Notes under the pieces: generated by a model | Database searches by the model: none | What the model was told of the DNA's origin: nothing | Seen by the model: only the letters and a program-made list of their open reading frames with translations | Shown here: positions 16,418-25,366 of the stretch, piece after piece | Numbering within the stretch: position 1 is the first letter of the stretch | Layout of the letters: each line of letters begins with the position of its first letter | Program-made: the position numbers and the translations under genes | NCBI GenBank assembly: GCA_965243385.1 | Contig: CBDEUV010000002.1 | Span: forward strand, 1,364,001 to 1,428,000 | Length of the DNA stretch: 64,000 nucleotides | Source of the DNA: JANSYA01 sp965243385 | Lineage (GTDB): Bacteria; Spirochaetota; Leptospiria; Leptospirales; Leptonemataceae | Direction: 5' to 3'

Positions 16418-18946
16418 TCAGGACGTCTTCCCGGATACGGGCGAATTTCGCACGTACTTTCCCAGAATGTCGTACAGCTGCTGCTTGCTGAAAGGCTTAC
16501 TCACGTGTTCGTCGCAGCCCGAGTCCAGGCTGCGCTGGCGCTCAGCCTGATGCGCATAGGCGGAAAGCGCAATAATCGGCACGGCGGCGTATCCGGGACG
16601 ATCGCGGCGAATGTGCGCTTCGCACGCGCGGATTTCCCGGGTCGCGGTCAGGCCGTCCATTTCCGGCATCTGAATATCCATGAAGACGATGTCGTACGGT
16701 TGCGGCCGATCGTCGCGCTTCCCTGTAAGGCCCAGCGAAGCCTGAAACATTTGCACGGCCTCTACGCCGTTGCGGGCCTCGTCGATTGCAGCGCTGCGGC
16801 GTTTCATGTAGGCCCGAAAAAGCATACGGTTGTCCGCCGTATCGTCTACAAGTAATATGCGGCACTCTCCCACCGAGTCGGGTCCGGGCTCTGAATCCGG
16901 CTGCGCGGATCCCGTTTGATCAGAGAAGGACTTCGCCCCGGGCGCCGTTTCGGAAGCGGCGAGCGCGAAAGGCAGTCGCACGAAAAAGGTCGTACCTTCG
17001 CCGGCGGCGCTGCGAACGTCGATTTCTCCGCCGAGCAATTCCACCAGGCTGCGAGTAATATACAGGCCGAGACCCGTGCCGCCGAACTGGCGGGTCACCG
17101 AAGAATCGCTCTGTGAGAATTTTTCGAAGACGAGCTCCAGCTTTTCTTTATCGATGCCCACTCCGCTGTCACGAACCTGATACTCCAGAATCCGCCGACC
17201 CTGCTCGTCGCTTTCGAGCGCTCGCAGCGATAGAACGACTTCTCCGGACTCGGTGAATTTGATCGCGTTACCGATTAAATTCGTAAGAATCTGGCGCAGG
17301 CGATGCGGATCGCCGAAAACGAACTCCGGAAGCTCCGATTCGAAGCTCACATCCAGGCGCAGCCCTTTATTCTGCGCGGACACCTGAAAGACTTCGGCTA
17401 CGGCCTGCAGATTATCGCGCGGAGAAAATAAGACGCGCTCGGTTTCCAGACGGCCCGCTTCGATGCGCGAAACGTCGAGTATGTCGTTCAACAAGACCAG
17501 GAGACTGCGACCGGAGCGCTGCAGCGTGTCGACATAGCGGGCTTCTTCCTGCGGCAGTTCCGCTTCCGCCAGTAAATCCGCCATTCCCAGCACGGCGTTC
17601 ATGGGCGTGCGAATTTCGTGACTCATATTCGCTAAAAACTCGCTCTTCGCGCGATTGGCGGTCTGCGCTTTATCGATGGCTTCGCTGAGCTCCGCGGTGC
17701 GCTCCGCCACAGTTTCTTCGAGATTGCTGTTCAAACGCACCGAATATTTGTACATACGAATAATTCGCCCGACCAGGAGCACCGTGGTACTGCCAATCAG
17801 CACGGGGAGCGCGAATCGCGCGATCATCGGCGTCGGGATCCATCCCAGATTCGAAAGAATATCGTTCACCGAAAAAAATAAAAACAGAAGCATGCCCAGG
17901 GCGATCGGCTTCGCGTCGGGATTACGCAGGCGCACGCCCCGCACGACGATCCAGGCTATCACGCCGATCGTCGGCAGCGCGAAACCGTGAAAAATCTTCA
18001 GCATCAGTCGCATGGTCGGATAGTCGCCGAACCAGACGCCGCCGACCACCGCCAGCGCGATCACCGACAGGGTCATTCCCAGACGGGAAGTGCGTCGCTC
18101 GAAAAGCGAAACCAGGAATAGAATCAGAGCCGGGCCGGTTAAGATCAATGCGGTGTACTCTACGCGGACCCGCAGCAGAACCTCGTCACCGAAGAGCACG
18201 TCCCGAGTCGCGATGCGAAACAGCATATAGATCGACCATAACAGAGTGAACGCGCTATAATAGTAGTGATGCCGTTCCTGGGTTAATTGAAAGGCGAGAA
18301 TGAGATGAAAGAGCGAAATCGCCACGAGCCCGGAAATCAAAGCCAGAAAGAGCAATTCCCCGTAATAGTGGACCGCGGTCAGCGCGTCGGCGGAACCGAT
18401 CAGAATCTCCGGCCCCTCGAAGTGTAACGGCCGGTCCGCAGGGGCGTACAGCTCGACGCTCAGTTCCCAGATCGGGCCGGCGTCCGGGGACGCGACCGCC
18501 GGCGGCAGGACGACGAATACGCGGCGGTACAGGCCGCTACGATACGGCTCCACTTCGCCGACGCCCGCAAAGAGGCGACCGTTCAAATAGAAACGCGAAA
18601 CGTCCGAAACCAATCCGCTCGAAAAGGCCACCGGCCGGCCCGCGTTCAGCAACGCGGCTGCGCTCTCCGGCAAAGTTCGGCGCAGGCTTACCCAGGCGGG
18701 CTCCGTCTGCCCATCCTCGGCGGCCCGGAAACGGTGCGGCACTTCGATCGTTCGCCACTCCCCGGTCGAGGCCTCGCCTTCGGCGAAATCGGCGATACGT
18801 CCTTCGCGGTATTGCCAGTCGCCCCGCAATTCGTAGATTTCATCGTAGATCCCGAATTCGCTCGAAATCACGGAACAATTCGCGCTCAGCATAAGCAGAG
18901 CTCCGAGACAGACAGGCAAGAACGGTATGCGAATCGAACCGGACAC
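16418..18946 (-). CDS. 7TM-DISM hybrid sensor histidine kinase with C-terminal receiver
   Basis: The 842-aa form chosen starts at GTG 18946, giving a 24-residue signal sequence that ends in an LSANC lipobox-like motif; a TTG at 18997 gives a longer N-terminus and cannot be excluded, and neither has a good ribosome binding site. Order of domains: an extracytoplasmic beta-rich 7TMR-DISM sensor (about 40-190), seven hydrophobic helices (about 195-380), a short coiled coil, HisKA with His443 in NMSHEIRTPMNAV, HATPase with NLIGNAIKFTESG, DSGVGID and GGTGLGLYI, and a receiver with Asp757 in VFMDIQMPEMDG. It autophosphorylates and passes phosphate internally; an external target would be a phosphotransfer protein not seen here. 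Confidence 0.93.
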   Translation of the reverse strand: MSGSIRIPFLPVCLGALLMLSANCSVISSEFGIYDEIYELRGDWQYREGRIADFAEGEASTGEWRTIEVPHRFRAAEDGQTEPAWVSLRRTLPESAAALLNAGRPVAFSSGLVSDVSRFYLNGRLFAGVGEVEPYRSGLYRRVFVVLPPAVASPDAGPIWELSVELYAPADRPLHFEGPEILIGSADALTAVHYYGELLFLALISGLVAISLFHLILAFQLTQERHHYYYSAFTLLWSIYMLFRIATRDVLFGDEVLLRVRVEYTALILTGPALILFLVSLFERRTSRLGMTLSVIALAVVGGVWFGDYPTMRLMLKIFHGFALPTIGVIAWIVVRGVRLRNPDAKPIALGMLLFLFFSVNDILSNLGWIPTPMIARFALPVLIGSTTVLLVGRIIRMYKYSVRLNSNLEETVAERTAELSEAIDKAQTANRAKSEFLANMSHEIRTPMNAVLGMADLLAEAELPQEEARYVDTLQRSGRSLLVLLNDILDVSRIEAGRLETERVLFSPRDNLQAVAEVFQVSAQNKGLRLDVSFESELPEFVFGDPHRLRQILTNLIGNAIKFTESGEVVLSLRALESDEQGRRILEYQVRDSGVGIDKEKLELVFEKFSQSDSSVTRQFGGTGLGLYITRSLVELLGGEIDVRSAAGEGTTFFVRLPFALAASETAPGAKSFSDQTGSAQPDSEPGPDSVGECRILLVDDTADNRMLFRAYMKRRSAAIDEARNGVEAVQMFQASLGLTGKRDDRPQPYDIVFMDIQMPEMDGLTATREIRACEAHIRRDRPGYAAVPIIALSAYAHQAERQRSLDSGCDEHVSKPFSKQQLYDILGKYVRNSPVSGKTS

Positions 18947-18990
18947 GTGATGTAGCTGTAACAACCCTTCGCTGCGTGTCAAAATCAATC

Positions 18991-19019
18991 TTGACAATCC
19001 GGTGAGTATAGGGTTAAAC
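18991..19019 (+). promoter_or_regulatory. Possible sigma-70-type promoter for rsgA
   Basis: A perfect TTGACA (18991-18996) is followed, after 17-18 bases, by a weak TTAAACT -10-like element around 19014-19020. It lies about 170 bases upstream of rsgA and overlaps the region where the divergent kinase gene begins. The -10 match is poor, so this is a candidate only. Confidence 0.3.
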
Positions 19020-19188
19020 TACCGGTAGAACGTCGCCCGTCGGCGTTCGTCAGTCTATGATTGTTTGATATCCTTCGTTTTCGTACGGCCGATCGCCTCC
19101 GGGCGTTCGATATCGTAAACCGGCGCAGATCAGCTTCGCCGGCGCGCGATACCTGCGTTCGCGCAGGACTACTACAGGATATCCAGCC

Positions 19189-20382
19189 ATGGCTGAAACA
19201 ACCAATCTTATCGACTGGGGATTTCGCGACGAATTGCAGCGCGAAGCGTTCCCCACGGACTTCGACGGGGACCGACCGCCGCCCGAATCTTCCGGGCGAA
19301 TTAGCGCGGATCCGGCGGAAGCGCGGGACGAACTCGATACGCTACGCATCGCCCGGGTGAGCGGACAGTTTCGCGATCTGTATCGGATTGTGAGCGAAAC
19401 CGGCGAAGGCCTGGCCGCCGTGACCGGGCGCTTCCGGCACCTCGCGCGCAACCCCGCGGATTTTCCCTGCACGGGCGACTGGGTCGAATGCAGCGGCGGC
19501 TTAAACGACGATACGGCGCGCATTTCGCGCATCCTGCCGCGACGGACCTGGCTCAGCCGCAAAACCGCTGGCGTGACCACGGTCGAACAAATGATCGCCG
19601 CGAATCTGGATACCGTCTGTATCGTGCAGGGCCTGGACCATAATTTCAATCTCGCGCGATTGGAACGCTATCTGGCGGCAGTGCGGGCCGGCGGCGCGCA
19701 GGCGGTCATCGTGCTGAACAAAGCGGACCTGTGCCGGGATTCGGCCGAACGCGACGAGCGTCGGACCGCGGCGCAGTCAGTGGCCGGCGACGCACCGGTG
19801 CATATATTCAGCGCGCTGGACGACGCGGAGTTCGGAGAGCTGGAGGCGTACTTCGCGCGCGGGAACACGGTCGCCTTCGTGGGATCGAGCGGTGTGGGTA
19901 AATCCACTCTGATCAATCGCCTGTTGGGCGAAGCAAAGCAGGCGACTCGCGCGAGCCGTGAAGCCGACAGCCGCGGACGGCACACCACGGTCGCCCGCGA
20001 ATTATTTCTCCGACCGCAGGGGGGTTTGATTCTGGACACGCCCGGCATGCGCGAACTGCAGCTCTGGGATAGCAGTCACGACGGCAAAGCCTCCGCGCCG
20101 GAAGCCGAATTCGTGGACATCCAGGCGCTCGCGGCGGAGTGTCGTTTTCCGGACTGCGAACACGAGACGGAGCCCGGGTGCGCCGTGCAGGCCGCTCTGG
20201 AACGCGGCGATCTGGATCAACGGCGTTTCCGGTCGTATCGCAAATTGACTCGCGAAGCCGAGTATCTGGCTTCGCGCGAAGACGAACGCGGCCGTCTCGA
20301 ACGCAAACGAAAGACAAAATCCTTGCATAAGATGTACCGGCGCTTTCAGTCCGAAAAACGCAGCCGGAGGCGCGGAGACTGA
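19189..20382 (+). CDS. rsgA: Ribosome small subunit-dependent GTPase A
   Basis: RsgA (YjeQ) is a GTPase that helps the late maturation of the 30S subunit. The 397-aa product has the family's circularly permuted G domain: G4 NKAD at 177-180 comes before G1 GSSGVGKST at 232-240 and G3 DTPG at 283-286. An N-terminal OB-fold region (about 50-120) precedes it, and the zinc site is Cys318, Cys323, His325, Cys331. The C-terminal tail is long and rich in Lys and Arg, suited to rRNA contact. ATG 19189 is chosen with ACAGGATAT upstream. The N-terminus is about 40 residues longer than in many homologues. Confidence 0.96.
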   Translation: MAETTNLIDWGFRDELQREAFPTDFDGDRPPPESSGRISADPAEARDELDTLRIARVSGQFRDLYRIVSETGEGLAAVTGRFRHLARNPADFPCTGDWVECSGGLNDDTARISRILPRRTWLSRKTAGVTTVEQMIAANLDTVCIVQGLDHNFNLARLERYLAAVRAGGAQAVIVLNKADLCRDSAERDERRTAAQSVAGDAPVHIFSALDDAEFGELEAYFARGNTVAFVGSSGVGKSTLINRLLGEAKQATRASREADSRGRHTTVARELFLRPQGGLILDTPGMRELQLWDSSHDGKASAPEAEFVDIQALAAECRFPDCEHETEPGCAVQAALERGDLDQRRFRSYRKLTREAEYLASREDERGRLERKRKTKSLHKMYRRFQSEKRSRRRGD

Positions 20383-20556
20383 AGGCTGCGCATCTCCGCA
20401 CAGCCGTTGTATATATTTCCGGATTCGCGATGAAAAACGAAAGACTGTGAAAACGCGGGCCGCTTCCGGACTTTTTTTCCGGAATCCGGCTCGCGTCAAC
20501 GGATGATGGCTTGCGCGCAAACGAATACGAACTGATACATCGGCAAAGAGGTATCC

Positions 20557-21315
20557 ATGTTCTTTCGTTCACTCGTTACCAGAGCCAAAACCTGGTTCAG
20601 CCGGGGGCTCTTCAAAAAATATCACAAAAGCGCGAAGACCGGCGCGATCGGTATGTGGCTGTTGGGGGTCGACAAAGCCGGCCTGTACAACGACGCGTCT
20701 CCGCACCCCCTGCATGCGCAGCTCGTGCCGAAGTACGTCGCCGCCATCGAAGCGTCTCCCGCTCCGGAGGTCATCGCATTCGGCGACAGCCTCAAAGACA
20801 TTCCGCGGGACGACTTCCAGCATCTGAAACCGGAAAACAATTTTTCCATCTCCGGCAGTCGTTCGCATCATATGCTGATGATGGCCGAAGCGATACAGCC
20901 GGAACTCAAACGACTGAAAAAATTCAACTCGATTCGCTTTGTGCACATCGGCACGCTCGAAGGCAACGGCTTCCTGATCGGCGCGCCGCTCGATCACGCG
21001 GTGCAACGCGCGACGGCCTGCCTGAACGGAGTGCGCGCGCTCTTTCCGCAGCAGATGTTGATCGTGGATTTGATCCCGCCGACCTATTCGCCTTATGCGA
21101 ATCTATCGCGAGCGCCGTACGAGGCGGCCATTCTGAGCTGGATCGCCCAGGACGGCAACGCGGTGTCGATCGGCTTTCATGATATGGGACTGACGACCCC
21201 CAACCTGACGCTTTCCAGCGACGGCGTTCATTTTACGCCGGAAGGCATTCGGCGCTTCGACGAAGCGATGGAGCGCGCTCGTCGCAGGTCGCCCGGTACG
21301 CTGGTCGAAGCCTGA
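20557..21315 (+). CDS. SGNH/GDSL hydrolase-like protein
   Basis: This 252-aa protein has a FGDSL block (residues 75-79, with Ser78) and, near the C-terminus, DGVHFTPEG with Asp222 and His225 three residues apart. That is the block I and block V arrangement of SGNH hydrolases, which act on esters or acyl groups on lipids and sugars. The Gly and Asn blocks (II and III) are less clear: SISGSRSHH and HIGTLEGNG are the possible equivalents. There is no obvious signal peptide, although the N-terminus is basic and aromatic. ATG 20557 has AGAGG about ten bases upstream. It is downstream of rsgA on the same strand with a 174-base gap. Substrate unknown. Confidence 0.72.
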   Translation: MFFRSLVTRAKTWFSRGLFKKYHKSAKTGAIGMWLLGVDKAGLYNDASPHPLHAQLVPKYVAAIEASPAPEVIAFGDSLKDIPRDDFQHLKPENNFSISGSRSHHMLMMAEAIQPELKRLKKFNSIRFVHIGTLEGNGFLIGAPLDHAVQRATACLNGVRALFPQQMLIVDLIPPTYSPYANLSRAPYEAAILSWIAQDGNAVSIGFHDMGLTTPNLTLSSDGVHFTPEGIRRFDEAMERARRRSPGTLVEA

Positions 21316-21361
21316 ACGCGGCTTCAACAGCACGCGCGATACATCGGCCGAAGCGGCGGGT

Positions 21362-22543
21362 TCACGGGCAGTCAGTGCCGCCGGACAACTCCGATGCCTC
21401 GCGCCAGGGCGTTCGCACAAAGACGGAGTAGGCGCCCGGCGCTTCGGTTATGACTCGATAGCGACCGGCCTGGTCGTCGAAGTACAGGCGCCGGCCGTTT
21501 GGACTGATCGCGCCGCCCGAACTCGTAACCGGCTCCAGGCACGCTGGATAACGCGACGCATTGCGCAGGCCGGAAGCGGCGTTCGCGGCGGCCGCCAGCC
21601 GCAGCACCCCGGTTTCAGTTTCCAGATACACCCCGCTGTCGTCCGGAGCCCAGCGCGGACCGCCGAGGAGCGATCCGGAGAAGGCGGCGCTTCCGATTTC
21701 GCGCAGGGCGCCGGCAACGCCCGGGGTTTCGCCTGCCGCGGGCGATGGAGTGAATTCCGCAGGCGTCGAAAGCGGGCCGCGATCGACGGCGACCAGGCGG
21801 AGCCGCATCTGCACAGTCGCGCCGGACGCGACCGGATCCGCCGGCCCTTCTTCGAGTAACGCAAGCAACCGTCCGGAAGGCGAAGGCACCGCCCGCTTCA
21901 ATACAGGGCGATCGACTTCCGCCGATGCGCCACCCGGCCCGCCGCCGGCGGGCGCCGGATTCGCGCTCGCAACTTGTCCGCCTGGAGCGACCATTCGCAC
22001 GCGACCGGCCCCGTCCGCAAAGTACAGGGCTCGTTCGGGACCCGCGTAGTCGTGATTCTCGCCGCCGATAAACCAGAGCGAATCCGGGGCTCCCGGTCCA
22101 CGAAAGAGCGAATCCTCGAGAACCCAGCCGGAAAACTCAAACCACGCCTTTTCGCTCGCGATCTCCGACGACGAGATTTCCAGAAGCGAGACCTGCGAAC
22201 GATAGTTGCGTTTGCGGGTCGTGCCCGAGAGCGGGTCCAGCGGACTGCGTTCTTGATAACGCGTGGTCAACTCAACGAAACGCTCAAGCCTGGCGTCGCG
22301 TTCCGGCGAATTCCCGACAACCGGGCGCCCGGGCGACGCGGAACCGGAGTCGAACCAGACCGCCGAATGCAAAGGCGCGGCCGGCCGCCAGAAGATCATA
22401 GCGCATCCGACGGTCGGCGCGAGAAGCGCGCATATAAGACACGCGCGTCCGAATACCGATGCCGGCGATCGCCCGCGCTCGCGACAAACTCCGGCGCCGG
22501 TATTTCGAAAAGCTTCGGGGCGTGCCGCTTCCAGCGCTTGCAT
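21362..22543 (-). CDS. Putative lipoprotein with TolB-like beta-propeller features
   Basis: The frame extends to 22627, but ATG 22543 is preferred because the longer form overlaps the upstream gene by 64 bases. The resulting 393-aa protein has a hydrophobic N-terminal segment ending LLAPTVGC, a likely lipobox. The body contains repeated short beta-strand motifs such as PSPSGRLLALLEEG, PRWAPDDSGVYLET and ISPNGRRLYFDDQAG, which resemble blades of WD40/TolB-like propellers. No catalytic residues are seen. It lies 20 bases downstream of the 22564-23835 gene and is probably co-transcribed with it. Function unknown. Confidence 0.72.
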   Translation of the reverse strand: MQALEAARPEAFRNTGAGVCRERGRSPASVFGRACLICALLAPTVGCAMIFWRPAAPLHSAVWFDSGSASPGRPVVGNSPERDARLERFVELTTRYQERSPLDPLSGTTRKRNYRSQVSLLEISSSEIASEKAWFEFSGWVLEDSLFRGPGAPDSLWFIGGENHDYAGPERALYFADGAGRVRMVAPGGQVASANPAPAGGGPGGASAEVDRPVLKRAVPSPSGRLLALLEEGPADPVASGATVQMRLRLVAVDRGPLSTPAEFTPSPAAGETPGVAGALREIGSAAFSGSLLGGPRWAPDDSGVYLETETGVLRLAAAANAASGLRNASRYPACLEPVTSSGGAISPNGRRLYFDDQAGRYRVITEAPGAYSVFVRTPWREASELSGGTDCP

Positions 22544-22563
22544 ATATGCTTTCGCGTTCGCAA

Positions 22564-23835
22564 TCAGCTTTCGCCGGCCAGCTGGCGCAAACGCTCCAGG
22601 CGTCGCGTTTTCGCATCCGCGTTCCATTCCGCTTCGGAAAACTCTTCGAGCGCATACGAACGCGTCCGGTAGGTCGCGTCAGTGTAGGGCAGATACAAAA
22701 GCAGCGGTTCGTTTTTCGGTTCTACCGTTTCAATCGCTTTGACTTTGGTGGGATCGCCGAGCCAGGACGGAGGGAACGGCAGGTTTTCGCAGGTGCCCCG
22801 CAAGTCGCGCAGCTCGAATTTTCCCGAGTAGCCGTTGTCTCTGAAGATCTTTCCGAAAAACTGGAAGCTCACGATCTGGCGCCCCGGCTTGAGAACGACG
22901 TCCGCCGCCACCCAGTGCGTCGGTTCGTCTTCCTGCAGCGAATATAGATTCGCGTGCAGATTGTACTGGCATTCGCGTTCAACGTCGACGGTAGTGTCGA
23001 TGTAGAGCGAACCGTTTTCCAGGCGTTCCGAAAACTGTCCGGTAAAACGCGCCGGCACGATCGGGCTGGAATAAAACGACTGAACCAATTCGGTTTCGCC
23101 GTCGATGCCGGTCACCCGCGCCCGCACTTTCAGCGTCAGACTGCCCCAGTATTTTTTCTGCTGCCCCGGCGCCCGCCAGGTGAACTGGTAGCCGCCCGCG
23201 CCGATTTGCGAATACTCGACGCTGCCAAGACCCGGCTTGCCGAGAATTTCGTCGCCTTCTAAGGTCGCGCCCAGAATCTCCGCGGTCACCGGAACCCCGT
23301 CCGAATCCGTAACCGAAAGCTTCGCGACCAGTTGATCGTCCGCGGTAATCGTATGTTTGTTCAGTTCGAATACGAAACGCGGCGCGCCTTCGCCGCGTTT
23401 TTGCAGTTCCTCAATCGCTTCTTCGCGCGACTTGCCGGCGGCGACGAGTTCTTCGAGCATGCCCTTGAGAGCGGCTTCGGTACGCATGCGCGGATCCGGC
23501 AAAATCGGCAGAGGGATGTTTCGAATCCGCCAGGGGTCGGTCAGGTCTTTCATATCGCGGTCGAGCGGCCGCGAATTCGGGGGATAACGCGCATACAGGC
23601 GATAGGCTTCGAGCATGGCCTTCGGAGAAGGTCCTTCGGAAACCAGGCGGTCCAATTCACGCGGCGAAAGAAATCCGTCGTCGCCGCTGCGGCCGATGAT
23701 CTCGTCCCCGCGGCCGATTTCGCCGTCCGGCCCCAGCGGACCGCCGGACGAACCGCCCCCTGCGAGCATAAAATACACGATCGCCAGCAAAATGACGGCG
23801 ACCGCGGCGATGCCGATGATTGATTTCGAATTCAT
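22564..23835 (-). CDS. Membrane-anchored protein of unknown function
   Basis: The start is ATG 23835 (MNSKSIIGIAAV), which places a single transmembrane segment at about residues 5-24; a longer form from 23886 would put polar residues in front of it. The 423-aa product continues with a Gly/Pro-rich linker, an alpha-helical part (about 50-140) and a long beta-rich part with Ig-like patterns (TITADDQLVAKLSVTDSDGVPV, YQFTWRAPGQ). Two Cys near residues 290 and 350 might form a disulphide in the periplasm. I do not recognise a family. The next gene follows after 20 bases, suggesting a two-gene envelope operon. Confidence 0.75.
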   Translation of the reverse strand: MNSKSIIGIAAVAVILLAIVYFMLAGGGSSGGPLGPDGEIGRGDEIIGRSGDDGFLSPRELDRLVSEGPSPKAMLEAYRLYARYPPNSRPLDRDMKDLTDPWRIRNIPLPILPDPRMRTEAALKGMLEELVAAGKSREEAIEELQKRGEGAPRFVFELNKHTITADDQLVAKLSVTDSDGVPVTAEILGATLEGDEILGKPGLGSVEYSQIGAGGYQFTWRAPGQQKKYWGSLTLKVRARVTGIDGETELVQSFYSSPIVPARFTGQFSERLENGSLYIDTTVDVERECQYNLHANLYSLQEDEPTHWVAADVVLKPGRQIVSFQFFGKIFRDNGYSGKFELRDLRGTCENLPFPPSWLGDPTKVKAIETVEPKNEPLLLYLPYTDATYRTRSYALEEFSEAEWNADAKTRRLERLRQLAGES

Positions 23836-23885
23836 ACGATATTTGTACTCCGGTCGTTGATTTGTCGCCTGTGAATATATTTGCA

Positions 23886-23912
23886 ATAAAAAAGCCCCCG
23901 CGAGCGGAGGCT
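23886..23912 (-). terminator. Rho-independent terminator on the minus strand
   Basis: On the minus strand a 9-base stem (AGCCTCCGC with GCGGGGGCT, one G-U wobble) with a very short loop is followed directly by a run of six T residues. It lies 222 bases beyond the stop of the secreted hydrolase gene at 24134-24955 and just upstream of the 23835 gene, so it separates these transcripts. Confidence 0.75.
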
Positions 23913-24133
23913 TCTGTGGTTTTTTGGATCTGTTTTTTTTAGGACGTTTGTATGTGATCGCCTCTGATTCCGTTTCGTTACACTCTGTTCTTTTTTTGTT
24001 TATATTTGGATGCTCATTCTGTGTATATAGCGAGCAATCGTTAAGTTGCTTTTTGTATTCTTTTGTTTTCTCTATGTATTTCGCATGAACCCTGGATCGC
24101 GCCGGAATGGATCCGGCGCGAAGGAGCTGCTGC

Positions 24134-24955
24134 TTACTGGCAGCCCCAGCCGCTGGACTTGCAGCGGTTCCATTCCTGTTTCATCGAGGTATTGATCGAG
24201 CTGCCGCCGTCGCCGACGTGGGTCCGATCGTAACCCTGCTTGTAGCTGCTGTAATCGCTCGCAGAATTACCGCCCCAGATGTAGTGGTTGGAGTATTTCG
24301 ATTTGTTACAGCGACTGTGGCTGCCTTTCGAGCTGTGGCCGCAGGTGCTGTGGAAAGATACCGCGCCGTCGTCTTCGCCGGGCAGATACCAGGCCGAATA
24401 CCAGTCGCCGTCGTAGCCGGCCAGTGCCCAGATGCCGACGCCTTTGGTGTCGTTATGATTGTAGGAGCCGCGGGCGTTGCCCGTTTTGAGCGCCGACACC
24501 ATGTCGTTCGAAGCCCAGAACGCCAGGTCCGCGAGTTCCGAACCGCCGGCCGCGCTGGAGGAAGCCATAACCCAGTCGATGTTGTAGCTGCGGCTGGTTT
24601 TATCCAGAAAGTACTCGGTAGCGTAGCAGCCGGCGCTGTGGCAGATGATCTTGCAGCGGTTGCTTCCGCGGCAGCGGCTTTCGAGTACCGAATACAGGTT
24701 CGACTGCGCGCGGCAGGAACCCCAGGAGCGGGGATCTTTTGATCCGTCGTAGCCAACATAGTAGCGGGTCACGGACGTATTGATGTTTTTGGAATTGCCC
24801 CAGTAGTTGTTCACGTCGCTGGTGCCGGTGCCGCAGTGGTTCGACCCGGAACGTCCGTGGACAAAGATTACGTGGTCGGCGGCGGCCAGTTCGGTTGCGC
24901 CGGCGACAAATAGGATTACGAATAGTACAGAAAGTCGTTTCATCGTTTTTTTCAT
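24134..24955 (-). CDS. Secreted alpha/beta-hydrolase-like protein (paralogue of 48160-49047)
   Basis: This 273-aa protein has a signal peptide (residues 1-25, cleavage after AAA). Mature features are VIFVHGRSG (oxyanion-type HG, 29-37), nucleophile motif CHSAG with Ser107, and GEDDGAVSFHSTCG (about 193-206), which supplies a candidate acid. It is rich in Ser, Asn, Gly and Cys, with Cys positions that fit disulphides. It shares GYDG, GSELA, ARGSY-HN and HSTCG with the protein at 48160-49047, so both belong to one family. ATG 24955 has AGGAGG upstream. Probable role: extracellular or periplasmic lipase, esterase or depolymerase; the substrate is not evident. Confidence 0.75.
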   Translation of the reverse strand: MKKTMKRLSVLFVILFVAGATELAAADHVIFVHGRSGSNHCGTGTSDVNNYWGNSKNINTSVTRYYVGYDGSKDPRSWGSCRAQSNLYSVLESRCRGSNRCKIICHSAGCYATEYFLDKTSRSYNIDWVMASSSAAGGSELADLAFWASNDMVSALKTGNARGSYNHNDTKGVGIWALAGYDGDWYSAWYLPGEDDGAVSFHSTCGHSSKGSHSRCNKSKYSNHYIWGGNSASDYSSYKQGYDRTHVGDGGSSINTSMKQEWNRCKSSGWGCQ

Positions 24956-25366
24956 GATTCACGCCTCCTCAGCATTGGATTGTGACTGGTATATTGCAGA
25001 GACTATGCCAGCCTTCGGATTTCCGGCGAAAAACACGGCTTTTCTGGCTCCAATCCCAAAAAATCCGATAGAGGCCTGGACGCCCGGGTCCGGCTCATTT
25101 GCGAGACGGCTCTATATATAGAAAAGACTCACTGCTTGCTGAATTTCGGTTTTTGCCGACCGGTTGCGTTGCAAGTAGATTTGAACGGAACTGTAAATAC
25201 TGCAAGAATCAGGCAACGATCAGGCCCTATTCTACTGCATCTAACAATCAGCTTACTGGCCTGGACTTAATCCACGCCCTATTTCAGTGCGGAAGAAAGC
25301 GACTGAAACATCCTGGTAAATGAATTCCTGGTAGCAGGCCCATGAACGGCTTGAGAATCTCGTCTC
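24956..25366. other. Intergenic region between divergent genes, 411 bases
   Basis: This spacer separates the minus-strand hydrolase gene from the plus-strand BON lipoprotein gene and must carry promoters for both. Apart from the AGGAGG ribosome binding site next to the hydrolase start, I see no convincing promoter pair, palindrome, RNA gene or coding region. Its left half is less G+C-rich than its surroundings. Confidence 0.5.

Noticed and set aside
25099..25323. 74-aa plus-strand frame in the 24956-25366 spacer
   Set aside because: Composition differs from coding genes, no ribosome binding site and no recognisable domain.
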